This document shows positions 34,001 through 41,432 of a stretch of DNA of 64,000 nt, piece by piece. Origin of the DNA: Pelagicoccus sp. SDUM812005 (GTDB lineage: Bacteria > Verrucomicrobiota > Verrucomicrobiia > Opitutales > Opitutaceae); assembly GCF_031127875.1 (NCBI RefSeq), contig NZ_JARXIA010000003.1:248001-312000 (forward strand), written 5' to 3'. Under the pieces are notes generated by a model that was not told the DNA's origin, searched no databases, and saw only the letters and a list, made by a program, of their open reading frames with translations. A program made the position numbers and the translations under genes. Positions within the stretch are counted from its first letter, which is position 1, and every line of letters begins with the position of its first letter.

Positions 34001-35291
34001 CTATTCCAACAGCTTCGACGACGGCGCCCTCGGCACCAATTCCGGTGCGGGCAGCGGCATGGGCAGTTTCGGCGCGACGAGCGGAGACGAGTGGATCGAG
34101 AACCCCGGCAGCGGTCAGATTACCTACCAAGGCTCGGGCGCCGGCAATCGGGCGAGCGTCTACTCGTTCGACACCTTCGATTTGTCGGAAGGAGTGATAC
34201 TGGAAGTCGACTATACGATCAGCAGCTTAGCGGTTGGATCCAACAACCAGTTCTCCTTCGGGCTTGTTGCGGATTACGCGCCGAACCAGAACAACTCCTT
34301 CATAACGGTCAACGACTACGGGATCGGTTTCAACCTGACTCCGGGCACGGGAAGCAACGATCAAGGGCTCATCTTGTCGGAAGGCGGGGCCATTCCGTCC
34401 AACCACATCCTTTTGAGTCCGTTCGTGACAGGTACGGGAGCGCACAGCCTGGAATTGACGCTGATGCCGGACGGCACTGGCGGCGCGGACTGGTCCTATC
34501 ACTACGATGGCGGGGCGGCGGTGAGCGGCAGCGTCGCGAGTTTCGATTTCTCCAAGCTCTATACCTTCGTGGCCCATGCCAGGGACGGCTCGATTTCGAA
34601 ATCGCTGCAGGAGGTGAAGGTAACTGTGGGATCCGGATCGAGCGCTCAGGCCCTTATGGCGCAGTGGGCCTTGGACGAAAACGCTGGCAGCGTCGCCTCC
34701 GACCTGACGGGTAACGGCCACGACGGTACCGTCGTCAGCGCCACTTGGACGCCCGGGATCGACGGTTCCGCTTTGGCGTTCGACGGCGCTTCGTCGAGCG
34801 TGTCGCTGCCCGCCTCGGCGTTCGCGAATGTGGGTGATGAGATATCCATCGCGCTTTGGGCCAAGGGCGACCTTGCGAATCCAGTTGCCAATTCCGTTTT
34901 CTATGCGGCGGATTCCAGCGGTAGCCGGCTGCTGAACGTGCACCTGCCGTGGGGCAACGGAGAGGTGTATTGGGATGCTGGCGACGAGTTGGGCTACGAT
35001 CGTATCCAAAAGGCGGCTACGCCTTCTGAATACGAAGGAGCTTGGCAGCATTGGGTTTTCACCAAGAACGCGAACACGGGCGTGATGAACATCTACCTCA
35101 ATGGCGCCCTTTGGCACACCGGCACGGGGCTCGTCGCTTCCATCGGTACGGTCGATGCGGCCAGCTTAGGGAGCAACCTCGGAACGAGCAGCTACCACGG
35201 AACGATCGACGACGTGCTCTTGTTCAACGTTGCTCTCAGCTCTGTCGAGGTGGAGGAACTCTATTTGGCCTATGCCGGTACAGGACAGTAG
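31056..35291 (+). CDS. Secreted right-handed beta-helix protein with duplicated domain and LamG-like domain
   Basis: A 1411-residue exported protein, probably a polysaccharide lyase or glycosidase. A signal peptide (1-22) is followed by 'IYVSASSGSDVTGTGSSSNPF' and 'AGDVVYVGEGVYRETV', the typical opening of DUF1565/right-handed beta-helix proteins; helix turns run to about residue 630 ('NNLVENCWIEKSWGSGIRLEG', 'NTVRKCSQSAIDGGNRLLGG'). About residues 764-975 and 982-1193 are a tandem duplication of a beta-sandwich-like domain ('GQIVYQGSGGGNRAN' and 'GQITYQGSGAGNRAS'). The end (about 1200-1411) is a concanavalin/LamG-like fold ('QWALDENAGSVASDLTGNGHDGTV'). I cannot assign a catalytic family. A regulon palindrome upstream ties it to the TonB receptors and GH36. 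Confidence 0.82.
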   Translation: MRTRIRFIVLAVLLLNVPLLSAQIYVSASSGSDVTGTGSSSNPFKTISKAVAMSAAGDVVYVGEGVYRETVSPTVDNLTIKALNGEAVTISGCDPISGGWGTAAHDASIKTNATATRVMQVFIGEDRMNLARFPNEDPSQNMFDYSEFAQTVTRSGENVGTGIADVDFNANANMPDDGPDTWVGGSYMGINGTNVFTAAVGKITASNGNRLTCTDLSFYWRTNPTAVTNVGAGKGYVINHLRALDAPTEWYSADDGTFYLYPPNGVDLNTVQVDVRTRLWGMDLSGRSGVTIEGIHFFASSVLMDESQNCVMRDCHVEYPAPWSNYYHGVPGPGFGASEEAGTGGSNYGGKEDGSSGVFVSGSNNLVENCWIEKSWGSGIRLEGTDNTVQGCLVEDIGWMMRRHHPIQAFGLRTQVLNNTVRKCSQSAIDGGNRLLGGVISSQITVRNNVIEKPALVLHDCGAFYINHQGQSSNGTEFAYNVIKDNTTNLPYGFYGDNGTDDMFVHHNLMDIPLAWIGIRFNGSRNKVFNNTVMSPDEAIIHQRSGYEGQVVQNNLGNKKIKNDGQFAIVSNNATSADSSSFVNAAIGDFRIAPSYARAIDSGVEHSPYTDGFNGVSPDLGCYEFGQPIWNAGSWVNAEISTAAGTLLSTAPTDPIVIDAAASGALADLTIVHGAMGVIPVTLNEVPVDFAPSVTLLFNGQTSVLLGAESAEIGANDFAYTVTPTGNGKATFSFQIQRNTTWLSTPWRIQISSESAVPPASGMLYSDSFDEGAIGSNSDLGGGMGNFGATAGDAWNEDATNGQIVYQGSGGGNRANAYSLNAFEVTNGFTLDIAYAIDSLAVSSNNQFSFGLVANYTPNQNNSFIAVDDYGIGFNLTPGTGGNDQGLILSEGGAIPSSHLLLSPFVTGTGGHSLQLTVTPNGSGGADWSYRYDGGAAVSGSIASFDFAQSYHFVAHARDGSIAKSIQSVSLSVPSSGPTELVYSNSFDDGALGTNSGAGSGMGSFGATSGDEWIENPGSGQITYQGSGAGNRASVYSFDTFDLSEGVILEVDYTISSLAVGSNNQFSFGLVADYAPNQNNSFITVNDYGIGFNLTPGTGSNDQGLILSEGGAIPSNHILLSPFVTGTGAHSLELTLMPDGTGGADWSYHYDGGAAVSGSVASFDFSKLYTFVAHARDGSISKSLQEVKVTVGSGSSAQALMAQWALDENAGSVASDLTGNGHDGTVVSATWTPGIDGSALAFDGASSSVSLPASAFANVGDEISIALWAKGDLANPVANSVFYAADSSGSRLLNVHLPWGNGEVYWDAGDELGYDRIQKAATPSEYEGAWQHWVFTKNANTGVMNIYLNGALWHTGTGLVASIGTVDAASLGSNLGTSSYHGTIDDVLLFNVALSSVEVEELYLAYAGTGQ
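33345..34632 (+). repeat. In-frame tandem duplication inside the beta-helix gene (period 654 bp)
   Basis: Two copies of a roughly 218-codon unit begin at 33345 and 33999. Matching landmarks are 'NQNNSFIAVDDYGIGFNLTP' against 'NQNNSFITVNDYGIGFNLTP', and 'DQGLILSEGGAIPS' in both. DNA identity is visibly high over long stretches, so the duplication is fairly recent. Confidence 0.85.
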
Positions 35292-35349
35292 GGGAGGGCG
35301 ACGCGAGGACGATTCCTTGAACCCCGTATAGCTATATGAACACTTAACA

Positions 35350-35380
35350 GGAGGCGGTCCCCGGTGGGATCGCCTCCTTG
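35350..35380 (+). terminator. Hairpin terminator after beta-helix gene
   Basis: GGAGGCGGTCCC pairs with GGGATCGCCTCC (one G-T pair) over a CGGT loop and ends in TTG, 58 bp after the stop. Confidence 0.55.
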
Positions 35381-35453
35381 CTTGGGGCGAAGGCGATTGC
35401 CGCTTTCTCGCTCCAGCTACCTTCGGTAGGCCTGGTGGTGCGGGACGCATATA

Positions 35454-35473
35454 TACTCTTTTTAGGGGGTAGC
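35454..35473 (+). promoter_or_regulatory. Recurrent intergenic element, copy 6
   Basis: TACTCTTTTTAGGGGGTAGC is the cleanest copy of the shared element. It lies 66 bp upstream of the sulfatase start at 35540. Confidence 0.45.
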
Positions 35474-35539
35474 TTTTCGAGGCGCGGAATGATAGGATGG
35501 GCGGGAACCTAGGAACTTAAACCTACCCCTTTGCCCTTT

Positions 35540-37063
35540 ATGAAAACCTCATCTCTCATTAAGTCTCTCATGTCCTGCGGCTTTTTCTTGGCTGCGGTTG
35601 GCCTGCAGGCTGAGCAGAAGCAGCCCAATGTCGTGATCCTATACGCGGACGACATGGGCTATGGCGATTTGGGTATCCAAAATCCGAATTCGAAGATTCC
35701 TACGCCGCACCTCGACCAGCTCGCCTCCGAGGGGATGCGCTTCACGGACGGTCACTCGTCGTCGGGCATTTGTACGCTGAGCCGCTACGCACTGCTGACG
35801 GGGCGCTACCATTGGAGAAAGATGCACGGGATCGTGCATGCCTTCGGAGAAAGCGTCTTCGATGCGGAGGAGCAAACCCTGCCGGAAATGTTGCAGGAGC
35901 AGGGCTACTATACGGCTTGTATCGGCAAGTGGCACTTGGGTTGGGACTGGGATGCGATTCGCAAGCCCGAAGCGGGTCCTGTTGAGATGGATGCCAGAGG
36001 CGTGAATAAGCTGCCCCATTTTTCTGAATACAACTGGGACCAGTCCGTGCCGGATGGCCCCTTGGCCCATGGGTTCGACCATTACTTCGGCGATACGGTT
36101 ATCAATTTTCCCCCATACGCCTGGATCGAGGACGACAAGCTGACGCAGGCTCCCACCCTGCAGAAGGACGAGGAGCTGTGGAAGCCCTTGCAGGAAGGGA
36201 ATTGGGAATGCCGCGTCGGGCCGATGGTCGAAGGTTGGGATCCGTACGAGGTATTGCCGGAGCTGACGCGCCGGGCGGTTTCCTTCGTGGAAGGACGCCA
36301 GGACGAGGAAGAGCCTTTCTTCCTGTTCATGGCCTTTCCGGCGCCGCACGCGCCTATCGTGCCATCGGCGGAGTTCGAGGGAACTTCGGAAGCCGGGCCT
36401 TACGGAGATTTCATGGTGCAGACCGATTGGAGCTGTGGCCAGATTTTGGATGCGCTGAAGCGAAGCGGGCTGGAAGAGGATACTATCGTGATCTTTACGG
36501 CCGACAACGGTGCGGAGCACTATGCGTACCCGCGGGCACTGAAGTACGACCATTGGTCGTCGGAGCCGTTTCGCGGTCTCAAGCGCGACACCTACGAGGG
36601 AGGGCATCACGTGCCGTTTTTGGTCAAGTGGCCGGGCGTGGTGGAGCCTGGAAGCGTTTCGGAGGCGATCATTTCCCAGGTTGACTTGATGGCGACGCTG
36701 GGAGAGGTTGCCAAAGCCAAGATCCAGCAAGGCGCCGCGGAAGATTCGCGGAGCCAGCTGCCGGTTCTCACCGGTGAAGCCGCTGCGGTCCGCACGGAGA
36801 TCGTGCACAATACCTCCGCCAGCAACTACGCCGTTCGACGGGGGGATTGGGTGCTGATCGATGCGCCAAGCGGAGACCACAATCGGAAGCGATCTGGGGA
36901 GTTCGAAGAGATGCGGGGGTATCCGGCGGACGACGGCCAGCCCGTGGAGCTCTTCAACCTGAGGAACGATCCGTCGCAGCGCCGGAACGTGGCGAAGGAA
37001 TATCCGGAGAAGGTGCAAGAGCTTCAGGCCTTGCTCAAGCGTATCCGGAAAATGGATTCGTAG
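35540..37063 (+). CDS. Secreted S1-family sulfatase with non-canonical CTLSR maturation motif
   Basis: A 507-residue sulfatase. Start at 35540 (MKTSSLIKSL), with an in-frame ATG 9 bp upstream; the signal peptide ends near 'VGLQAEQ'. The fold markers are all present: 'ILYADDMGYGDLG', 'CIGKWHLGWDWD', 'PAPHAPIVPS', 'FTADNGAEHYAYP' and 'YEGGHHVPFLVKWPG'. The maturation site is 'ICTLSRYALLTG' (Cys78): the residue two after the cysteine is leucine, where the formylglycine-generating enzyme normally finds proline (C-x-P-x-R). All other catalytic residues look intact, so it may still be matured, perhaps less well. It stands alone between the beta-helix gene and the second receptor. Confidence 0.92.
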   Translation: MKTSSLIKSLMSCGFFLAAVGLQAEQKQPNVVILYADDMGYGDLGIQNPNSKIPTPHLDQLASEGMRFTDGHSSSGICTLSRYALLTGRYHWRKMHGIVHAFGESVFDAEEQTLPEMLQEQGYYTACIGKWHLGWDWDAIRKPEAGPVEMDARGVNKLPHFSEYNWDQSVPDGPLAHGFDHYFGDTVINFPPYAWIEDDKLTQAPTLQKDEELWKPLQEGNWECRVGPMVEGWDPYEVLPELTRRAVSFVEGRQDEEEPFFLFMAFPAPHAPIVPSAEFEGTSEAGPYGDFMVQTDWSCGQILDALKRSGLEEDTIVIFTADNGAEHYAYPRALKYDHWSSEPFRGLKRDTYEGGHHVPFLVKWPGVVEPGSVSEAIISQVDLMATLGEVAKAKIQQGAAEDSRSQLPVLTGEAAAVRTEIVHNTSASNYAVRRGDWVLIDAPSGDHNRKRSGEFEEMRGYPADDGQPVELFNLRNDPSQRRNVAKEYPEKVQELQALLKRIRKMDS

Positions 37064-37361
37064 CGGCGAGGCGTACGCTGCTTTTATGGGAGTCGCTGGC
37101 TCTGGCGGCAAGCTAGGCGGATGCTCTAGAGGAGCATCCCGTCGCTTGCGAAGAGGCCCTCTGTATTCGCGCGGAATCCCCCCCTTGGGGGCCGCTTGCG
37201 CAATAGTTTACGGGGCATTTGTTTTTACCCGTCAGGTGCCCAGCTTAGATTCGCTTCAGAGTGCGCTTCCCTCAGTTGCCGTTGCAGCTGAGAGGGAGGT
37301 ATGCTTCTGAAACGTTCTCCGCTTGGGAGAATACCCCCCATAACTCAAACCCAACAAACCA
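37064..37361. other. Intergenic region upstream of TonB receptor, with operator
   Basis: About 300 bp with the regulon palindrome at 37199-37212 and a short C-run/G-run hairpin just before it (37179-37192). No gene is visible. Confidence 0.5.
37199..37212 (+). promoter_or_regulatory. Regulon operator upstream of TonB receptor at 37362
   Basis: CGCAA-TAGT-TTACG, identical over all 14 bases to the site at 27538 in front of the paralogous receptor, although the flanking sequences differ. It is 150 bp upstream of the ATG. Confidence 0.65.
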
Positions 37362-40142
37362 ATGAAGATTTACCCCAATCGATTTGTGAGCGGTACCTTT
37401 GCCCGCCGCTCGTTCGGAGCAGCCAGCCTGGCCCTCCTGACCACCAGCCCGCTTGCGATGTTCGCCCAGCAGGGCCAAACGAAATCTAGCGACGAGGATG
37501 TTTTCGAGCTGAACGCCTTCGTCGTGGAAGGATACAAGGACAGCTTGAGGCAGTCGGCCCAGGCCAAGCGCGGCGCCACGGAAGTGACCGACGTTATCCT
37601 GTCGGAAGACATTGGCCAGTTCCCCGACGAAAACGTGGCGGAAGCCCTGCAGCGGATCACCGGCGTGCAGATCCAGCGCAGCGACGGCGAAGGCACTTAT
37701 ATCTCGGTGCGCGGAGTGGAGCCCAACTTGAACCTGGTCACGATCGACGGACGCACTGCCACCTCCGGCGGCTTCGAGCGCTCCTTCGACTTTTCCACGC
37801 TTTCGGCCGACCTGGTCTCGAGTTTGAAGGTTATCAAGTCGCAGTCCGCCGACATGGTGGAGGGTGGCATTGGGGCCGTGGTGGAGATCCAAACTCCCAA
37901 GCCGCTTAACTACAAGGAGGAGCGAGTCGGCAGGTTGACCGCCCAGCTTACCCATATGAATTTGACGGGGGATTGGAGCAATAAGTTCTCGGGGCTAGTC
38001 AGCCAGCAGTTCGACGAGGGCAGGCAGGGGATCCTCGTTTCTTTCTCCTCGGAAGAAAACGTGCAACGAACCGATAATTTCGGCAACAACGGCTGGGTGC
38101 GCAACGCTATCGAGGGAGGTCAGGACCTTTTCACTCCGCGTTTCTTCCTGCACCAGTCCTACCTGAACGATCGGGAACGCAAGGGCGTGACGGGTTCGTA
38201 CCAGTTCAAGCCCAGCGACCAGCTGAAGCTCACCTTGAGCGGCAACGTAAACTTCTATACGACCGAGCAGGCTCAGAACGCTTACAACGTCAACACGCCG
38301 AACCGGACGGGGGCGGCTCAAACCTTCAGGGCTCCCTTGGACGACTATACCTTTAACGAGAACGGCACCGGTATCGCTTTCGACGGCAACGCGAACCAGT
38401 CGGTGCCGATCCAGCAGTACGCCTTGCGCGAAACCATCCTGAGCAGCATCGGGGCCGATATCGAGTGGAAGCCCAGCGAGCGCTTGAAAGTGGATTTCGA
38501 TATTAGCGTGAGCGATAGCTACAACGACAGCAATCCCGAGAACCGCGTCGACATTCGCTGGCAGCCTGCGGACTTCCCGGCCGCTCGCTATGCTTTGCCG
38601 GAGGGAGGAGCCGGCGTTCCGGATCTGGAGCTGACCGGTATCGATCCCAGCGACCACACCTTGTACAACGTCCGCCAGCTCAACTTGAACCGCACCATAA
38701 CCGAGAACAAGGACTCCGCGATCGCGGTCGATCTGGACTACCAGTTCGAGAAGGGCTTCTTCACGATATTTGAAACGGGGGTCCGCTCCTCGAAGCGGTC
38801 GACCGCACTGCCGCGCCGCATCGGCATGGTGGTGCGTCCGCCAAACTTCCCCGTGGGCATTCCCACGCCCGGGAACGTGGTGGTTCCGTTTCCCATCGAC
38901 GGTTTCCTGGAAGGCTCCGGGGCGAACGTGATCCGCTCCTGGATGGTTGTGGACCAGGATGCGACGCTTGAGTACCTGCGTACGCAGGGGCTTGGCTTCG
39001 ACCTCTCGGACCCTTGGTCCGAGGCTCGTCCGGACCAGCTTTTCGATATCGAGGAAGCGGTCTTGGCGACCTACGCGAAGCTAAACTTCGCCACGACGCT
39101 GGGCAACCTTCCCTTGAGCGGAAACTTCGGAGTGCGCTACGCCGAAACCGACGTGGCTTCCAGCGGCGCCCAAAACATCGACGGGGTGGTCGAGAACGTG
39201 ACGTTGAAAAATGGATACGGAGATTGGCTGCCGAGTTTCACGCTGGTGGCCAAGCCGCGCCAGGACATGGTGTTGCGCTTGGCCGGAGCGAGCGTGATGA
39301 CTCGTCCGAACCTGAGCTTCATGCAGGTATCCCAGACGGTGAACCTGGAGCGCGTGCCCGTAAGCATCAACAACGGGAACCCTTTCCTAGATCCCTACCG
39401 GGCGGACCAGCTGGACCTTTCGGCGGAATGGTATATCAATGACATCGATTCCCTTTCGATCGCCTTCTTCGTCAAGGAGGTCGAGAGTTACGTCTCGCGC
39501 AACTCTTCGGCTGTTTCCTTCACGGATTCCTTGGCTCCAGGAGCCAACATCCCCGAGGGCGAGGAGGTGGTGATCACTCGCCCCGAGAACCTCGAAGGCG
39601 ACAAGATCGAAGGCTTCGAGATCGGCTACCAGAAATCGTTCGCGAATTTGCCGGCTCCGTTCGACGGGCTGGGGCTTACCGCAAACTACACCTATACCAA
39701 GAGCGGTCTAGGCATCCGAAACTTTGTATTCGCGGATGCGGACTTGCGCCTGGAGGACGGCTCGTATCCAGATTCCGCATTCGCTAAGCTGCCGCTGCCG
39801 GGGAACTCCAAGCACTCCTACAACTTGGGCGCTTTCTACGACAAGGGACCGTTCTCGATGCGATTGGCTTACAACTGGCGCGAGCGTTACCTGATCAACC
39901 CGCAGTTCCACCAAAATGCGCCTCTGATGCGCGAGGACTACGGTCAGTGGGACGGGCGCATCCAGTACCGCGTGAACGATCGGATCAAGGTGACCTTGGA
40001 CGCGATCAACATCGACGAAGCCAGCACCTACGAGTTCTACGCGCACGATCTCGCCAGCCCCAACCCGGACTCCGCGGAGCGGATTCGGTTGTATTCGGAG
40101 ACAGGTCGGAAAGTTAATTTAGGCATGACTTACGCGTTCTAG
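37362..40142 (+). CDS. TonB-dependent receptor, 926 aa
   Basis: Paralogue of the receptor at 27755. Signal peptide ends 'TTSPLAMFAQQ'; then 'DVFELNAFVVEGYKDSLRQSAQAKRGATEV', plug ('ILSEDIGQFPDENVAEALQRITGVQI', 'ISVRGVEPNLNLVTIDGRT', 'VIKSQSADMVEGGIGAVVEIQTP') and barrel, ending 'GRKVNLGMTYAF'. Shared late-barrel segments include 'INNGNPFLDPYRADQLDLSAEWYI' and 'NYTYTKSGLGIRN'. Divergence is greatest in the presumed surface loops, suggesting related but different ligands. Identical operator upstream; intrinsic terminator downstream; convergent with the second LacI gene. Confidence 0.93.
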   Translation: MKIYPNRFVSGTFARRSFGAASLALLTTSPLAMFAQQGQTKSSDEDVFELNAFVVEGYKDSLRQSAQAKRGATEVTDVILSEDIGQFPDENVAEALQRITGVQIQRSDGEGTYISVRGVEPNLNLVTIDGRTATSGGFERSFDFSTLSADLVSSLKVIKSQSADMVEGGIGAVVEIQTPKPLNYKEERVGRLTAQLTHMNLTGDWSNKFSGLVSQQFDEGRQGILVSFSSEENVQRTDNFGNNGWVRNAIEGGQDLFTPRFFLHQSYLNDRERKGVTGSYQFKPSDQLKLTLSGNVNFYTTEQAQNAYNVNTPNRTGAAQTFRAPLDDYTFNENGTGIAFDGNANQSVPIQQYALRETILSSIGADIEWKPSERLKVDFDISVSDSYNDSNPENRVDIRWQPADFPAARYALPEGGAGVPDLELTGIDPSDHTLYNVRQLNLNRTITENKDSAIAVDLDYQFEKGFFTIFETGVRSSKRSTALPRRIGMVVRPPNFPVGIPTPGNVVVPFPIDGFLEGSGANVIRSWMVVDQDATLEYLRTQGLGFDLSDPWSEARPDQLFDIEEAVLATYAKLNFATTLGNLPLSGNFGVRYAETDVASSGAQNIDGVVENVTLKNGYGDWLPSFTLVAKPRQDMVLRLAGASVMTRPNLSFMQVSQTVNLERVPVSINNGNPFLDPYRADQLDLSAEWYINDIDSLSIAFFVKEVESYVSRNSSAVSFTDSLAPGANIPEGEEVVITRPENLEGDKIEGFEIGYQKSFANLPAPFDGLGLTANYTYTKSGLGIRNFVFADADLRLEDGSYPDSAFAKLPLPGNSKHSYNLGAFYDKGPFSMRLAYNWRERYLINPQFHQNAPLMREDYGQWDGRIQYRVNDRIKVTLDAINIDEASTYEFYAHDLASPNPDSAERIRLYSETGRKVNLGMTYAF

Positions 40143-40178
40143 GAAGTCGGCCAACCCAGTTGATCGGGTTATTATGGG

Positions 40179-40217
40179 ATGCCCCTTTTAGAGATAAGCT
40201 CTCAAGGGGGCATTTTG
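40179..40217 (+). terminator. Rho-independent terminator after TonB receptor
   Basis: ATGCCCC pairs with GGGGCAT, extended by AGAG / CTCT inside, and is followed by TTTTG. It lies in the gap between the receptor and the convergent LacI gene. Confidence 0.75.
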
Positions 40218-40251
40218 CGTTTTCGCCTTTATGGCTTTTCCAAGTAGGGCG

Positions 40252-41304
40252 TCAGGGGCGTGGGGGCAGCATCGATCCGTCGACCCAGCGGCCTTCCACC
40301 AGCATCTCGTCGCCGTATTCGGGAATTCCATACGAGCCTTCGGCGATGAGGGAGGCGATCAAGCGAATCGCGGTGCGACCAATCTCGTAGGGACGTTGAT
40401 CGATGCCGGTATCGATGGGGGTGTCGTGAACGCTGGTGGTTGCGAGTCCGATATCTTCGGGGATGCGGTAGCCGAGGTTTTGCAGCTGGGGGAGCAGGGC
40501 GCCCTTGTCGGTGATGATGGCGTCGGGCCGGTGCTCGCGAAGCCAGGACTTTAGGGCTTCCCGCTTGGAGCGACTTTCGATGGGCGGGTCGATTTCGAGC
40601 ATGGGGAGCCGCTGTGTTTGAGGGACCGCGTTCTGGGCCCAGAGGTATCCAGCGGAGAAGAAGCGCGAGTCGTTGCGGCTGCCGACGTAGCCGATCCGTT
40701 GGTAGCCCCGTTGGCGGACCTGCTGGAAGGCCATCACCGTATTCTTCATTTGGGCGCTGGCGACGTAGTGCGTTTTAGGGGACGGAATGGTTTGGCCGAG
40801 GCGTATGACGGCGAAGTCGGACCAGTCGAAGGCCTCCAGTCCCGATGCCTGTTCGCTGTGCAAGGGCGGGAGGATGATTCCGCGGATGTTGCGGGTTGTC
40901 AGGATTGTATGGATACGCTGGATGGGGGTGTCGGCGAGGTTGAAGCGTTCCAGGCGATAGCCTAGCTGGTGGGCGTTTTCTTTGGCTCCTTGCCAGTAGA
41001 GCTCGAACTCCTTGCGTTGAGGGCGCTCGGCGGGGCGGAGGGAGATGTCGAGCCACGCCAGAGACGCTTGGATGTGCGGGGTTGCCGCGTTGTGGCGGTA
41101 GCGGTGCAGGGCGGCCAGTTCCGGATCCGGGCGGTAGCCCAGCTCCTTGGCTTTGCGCTCTACCAGAGCCCGGGTCGCCTCCGAGACCCCGTGGCGTTTG
41201 CGCAGGGCCAAGGAAACGGACATCTTGGAGATGCCGCATTCGAGGGCGATGTCGGCGAGGGTGACTTTCCGTTTCAAGGTCGGGGCGATTTTCTTTTTCT
41301 CCAA
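40252..41304 (-). CDS. LacI-family transcriptional regulator (second)
   Basis: A 350-residue regulator. The helix-turn-helix is 'KVTLADIALECGISKMSVSLALRKR' (about residues 13-37), with the hinge 'GYRPDPELAALHRYRH'. The sensor domain carries 'TTRNIRGIILPPLHSEQ', 'GYQRIGYVGSRND' and 'IPEDIGLATTSVHDTPID'. Its recognition helix (SKMSVSLAL) differs from that of the first LacI protein (TVATVSRAL), so it probably reads a different site. A perfect 14-bp palindrome lies 22 bp upstream of its start and may be its own operator. It is divergent from the sulfatase gene at 41433. Confidence 0.93.
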   Translation of the reverse strand: MEKKKIAPTLKRKVTLADIALECGISKMSVSLALRKRHGVSEATRALVERKAKELGYRPDPELAALHRYRHNAATPHIQASLAWLDISLRPAERPQRKEFELYWQGAKENAHQLGYRLERFNLADTPIQRIHTILTTRNIRGIILPPLHSEQASGLEAFDWSDFAVIRLGQTIPSPKTHYVASAQMKNTVMAFQQVRQRGYQRIGYVGSRNDSRFFSAGYLWAQNAVPQTQRLPMLEIDPPIESRSKREALKSWLREHRPDAIITDKGALLPQLQNLGYRIPEDIGLATTSVHDTPIDTGIDQRPYEIGRTAIRLIASLIAEGSYGIPEYGDEMLVEGRWVDGSMLPPRP

Positions 41305-41325
41305 GGGCCTCCGGCAGCCGTGGAG

Positions 41326-41339
41326 CTTTACATGTAAAG
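41326..41339. promoter_or_regulatory. Perfect palindrome CTTTACATGTAAAG, putative operator
   Basis: A 14-bp perfect palindrome in the 128-bp divergent gap between the second LacI gene and a sulfatase gene, 22 bp upstream of the LacI start. Size and place fit an autoregulatory LacI operator. Confidence 0.55.
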
Positions 41340-41432
41340 ATCCTGCGGCATAGCCACTTCTCCCGGCAAGCGCATTTTCGAGAATGCCCCGTTTATCCCT
41401 GGGGCAGTGTTACCTCAAATGATATCAAGCGC

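Noticed and set aside
35639-37111. Long minus-strand open frame (490 codons) opposite a sulfatase gene
   Set aside because: The plus-strand frame has all sulfatase motifs and a signal peptide; the antisense translation shows none and is arginine-rich.
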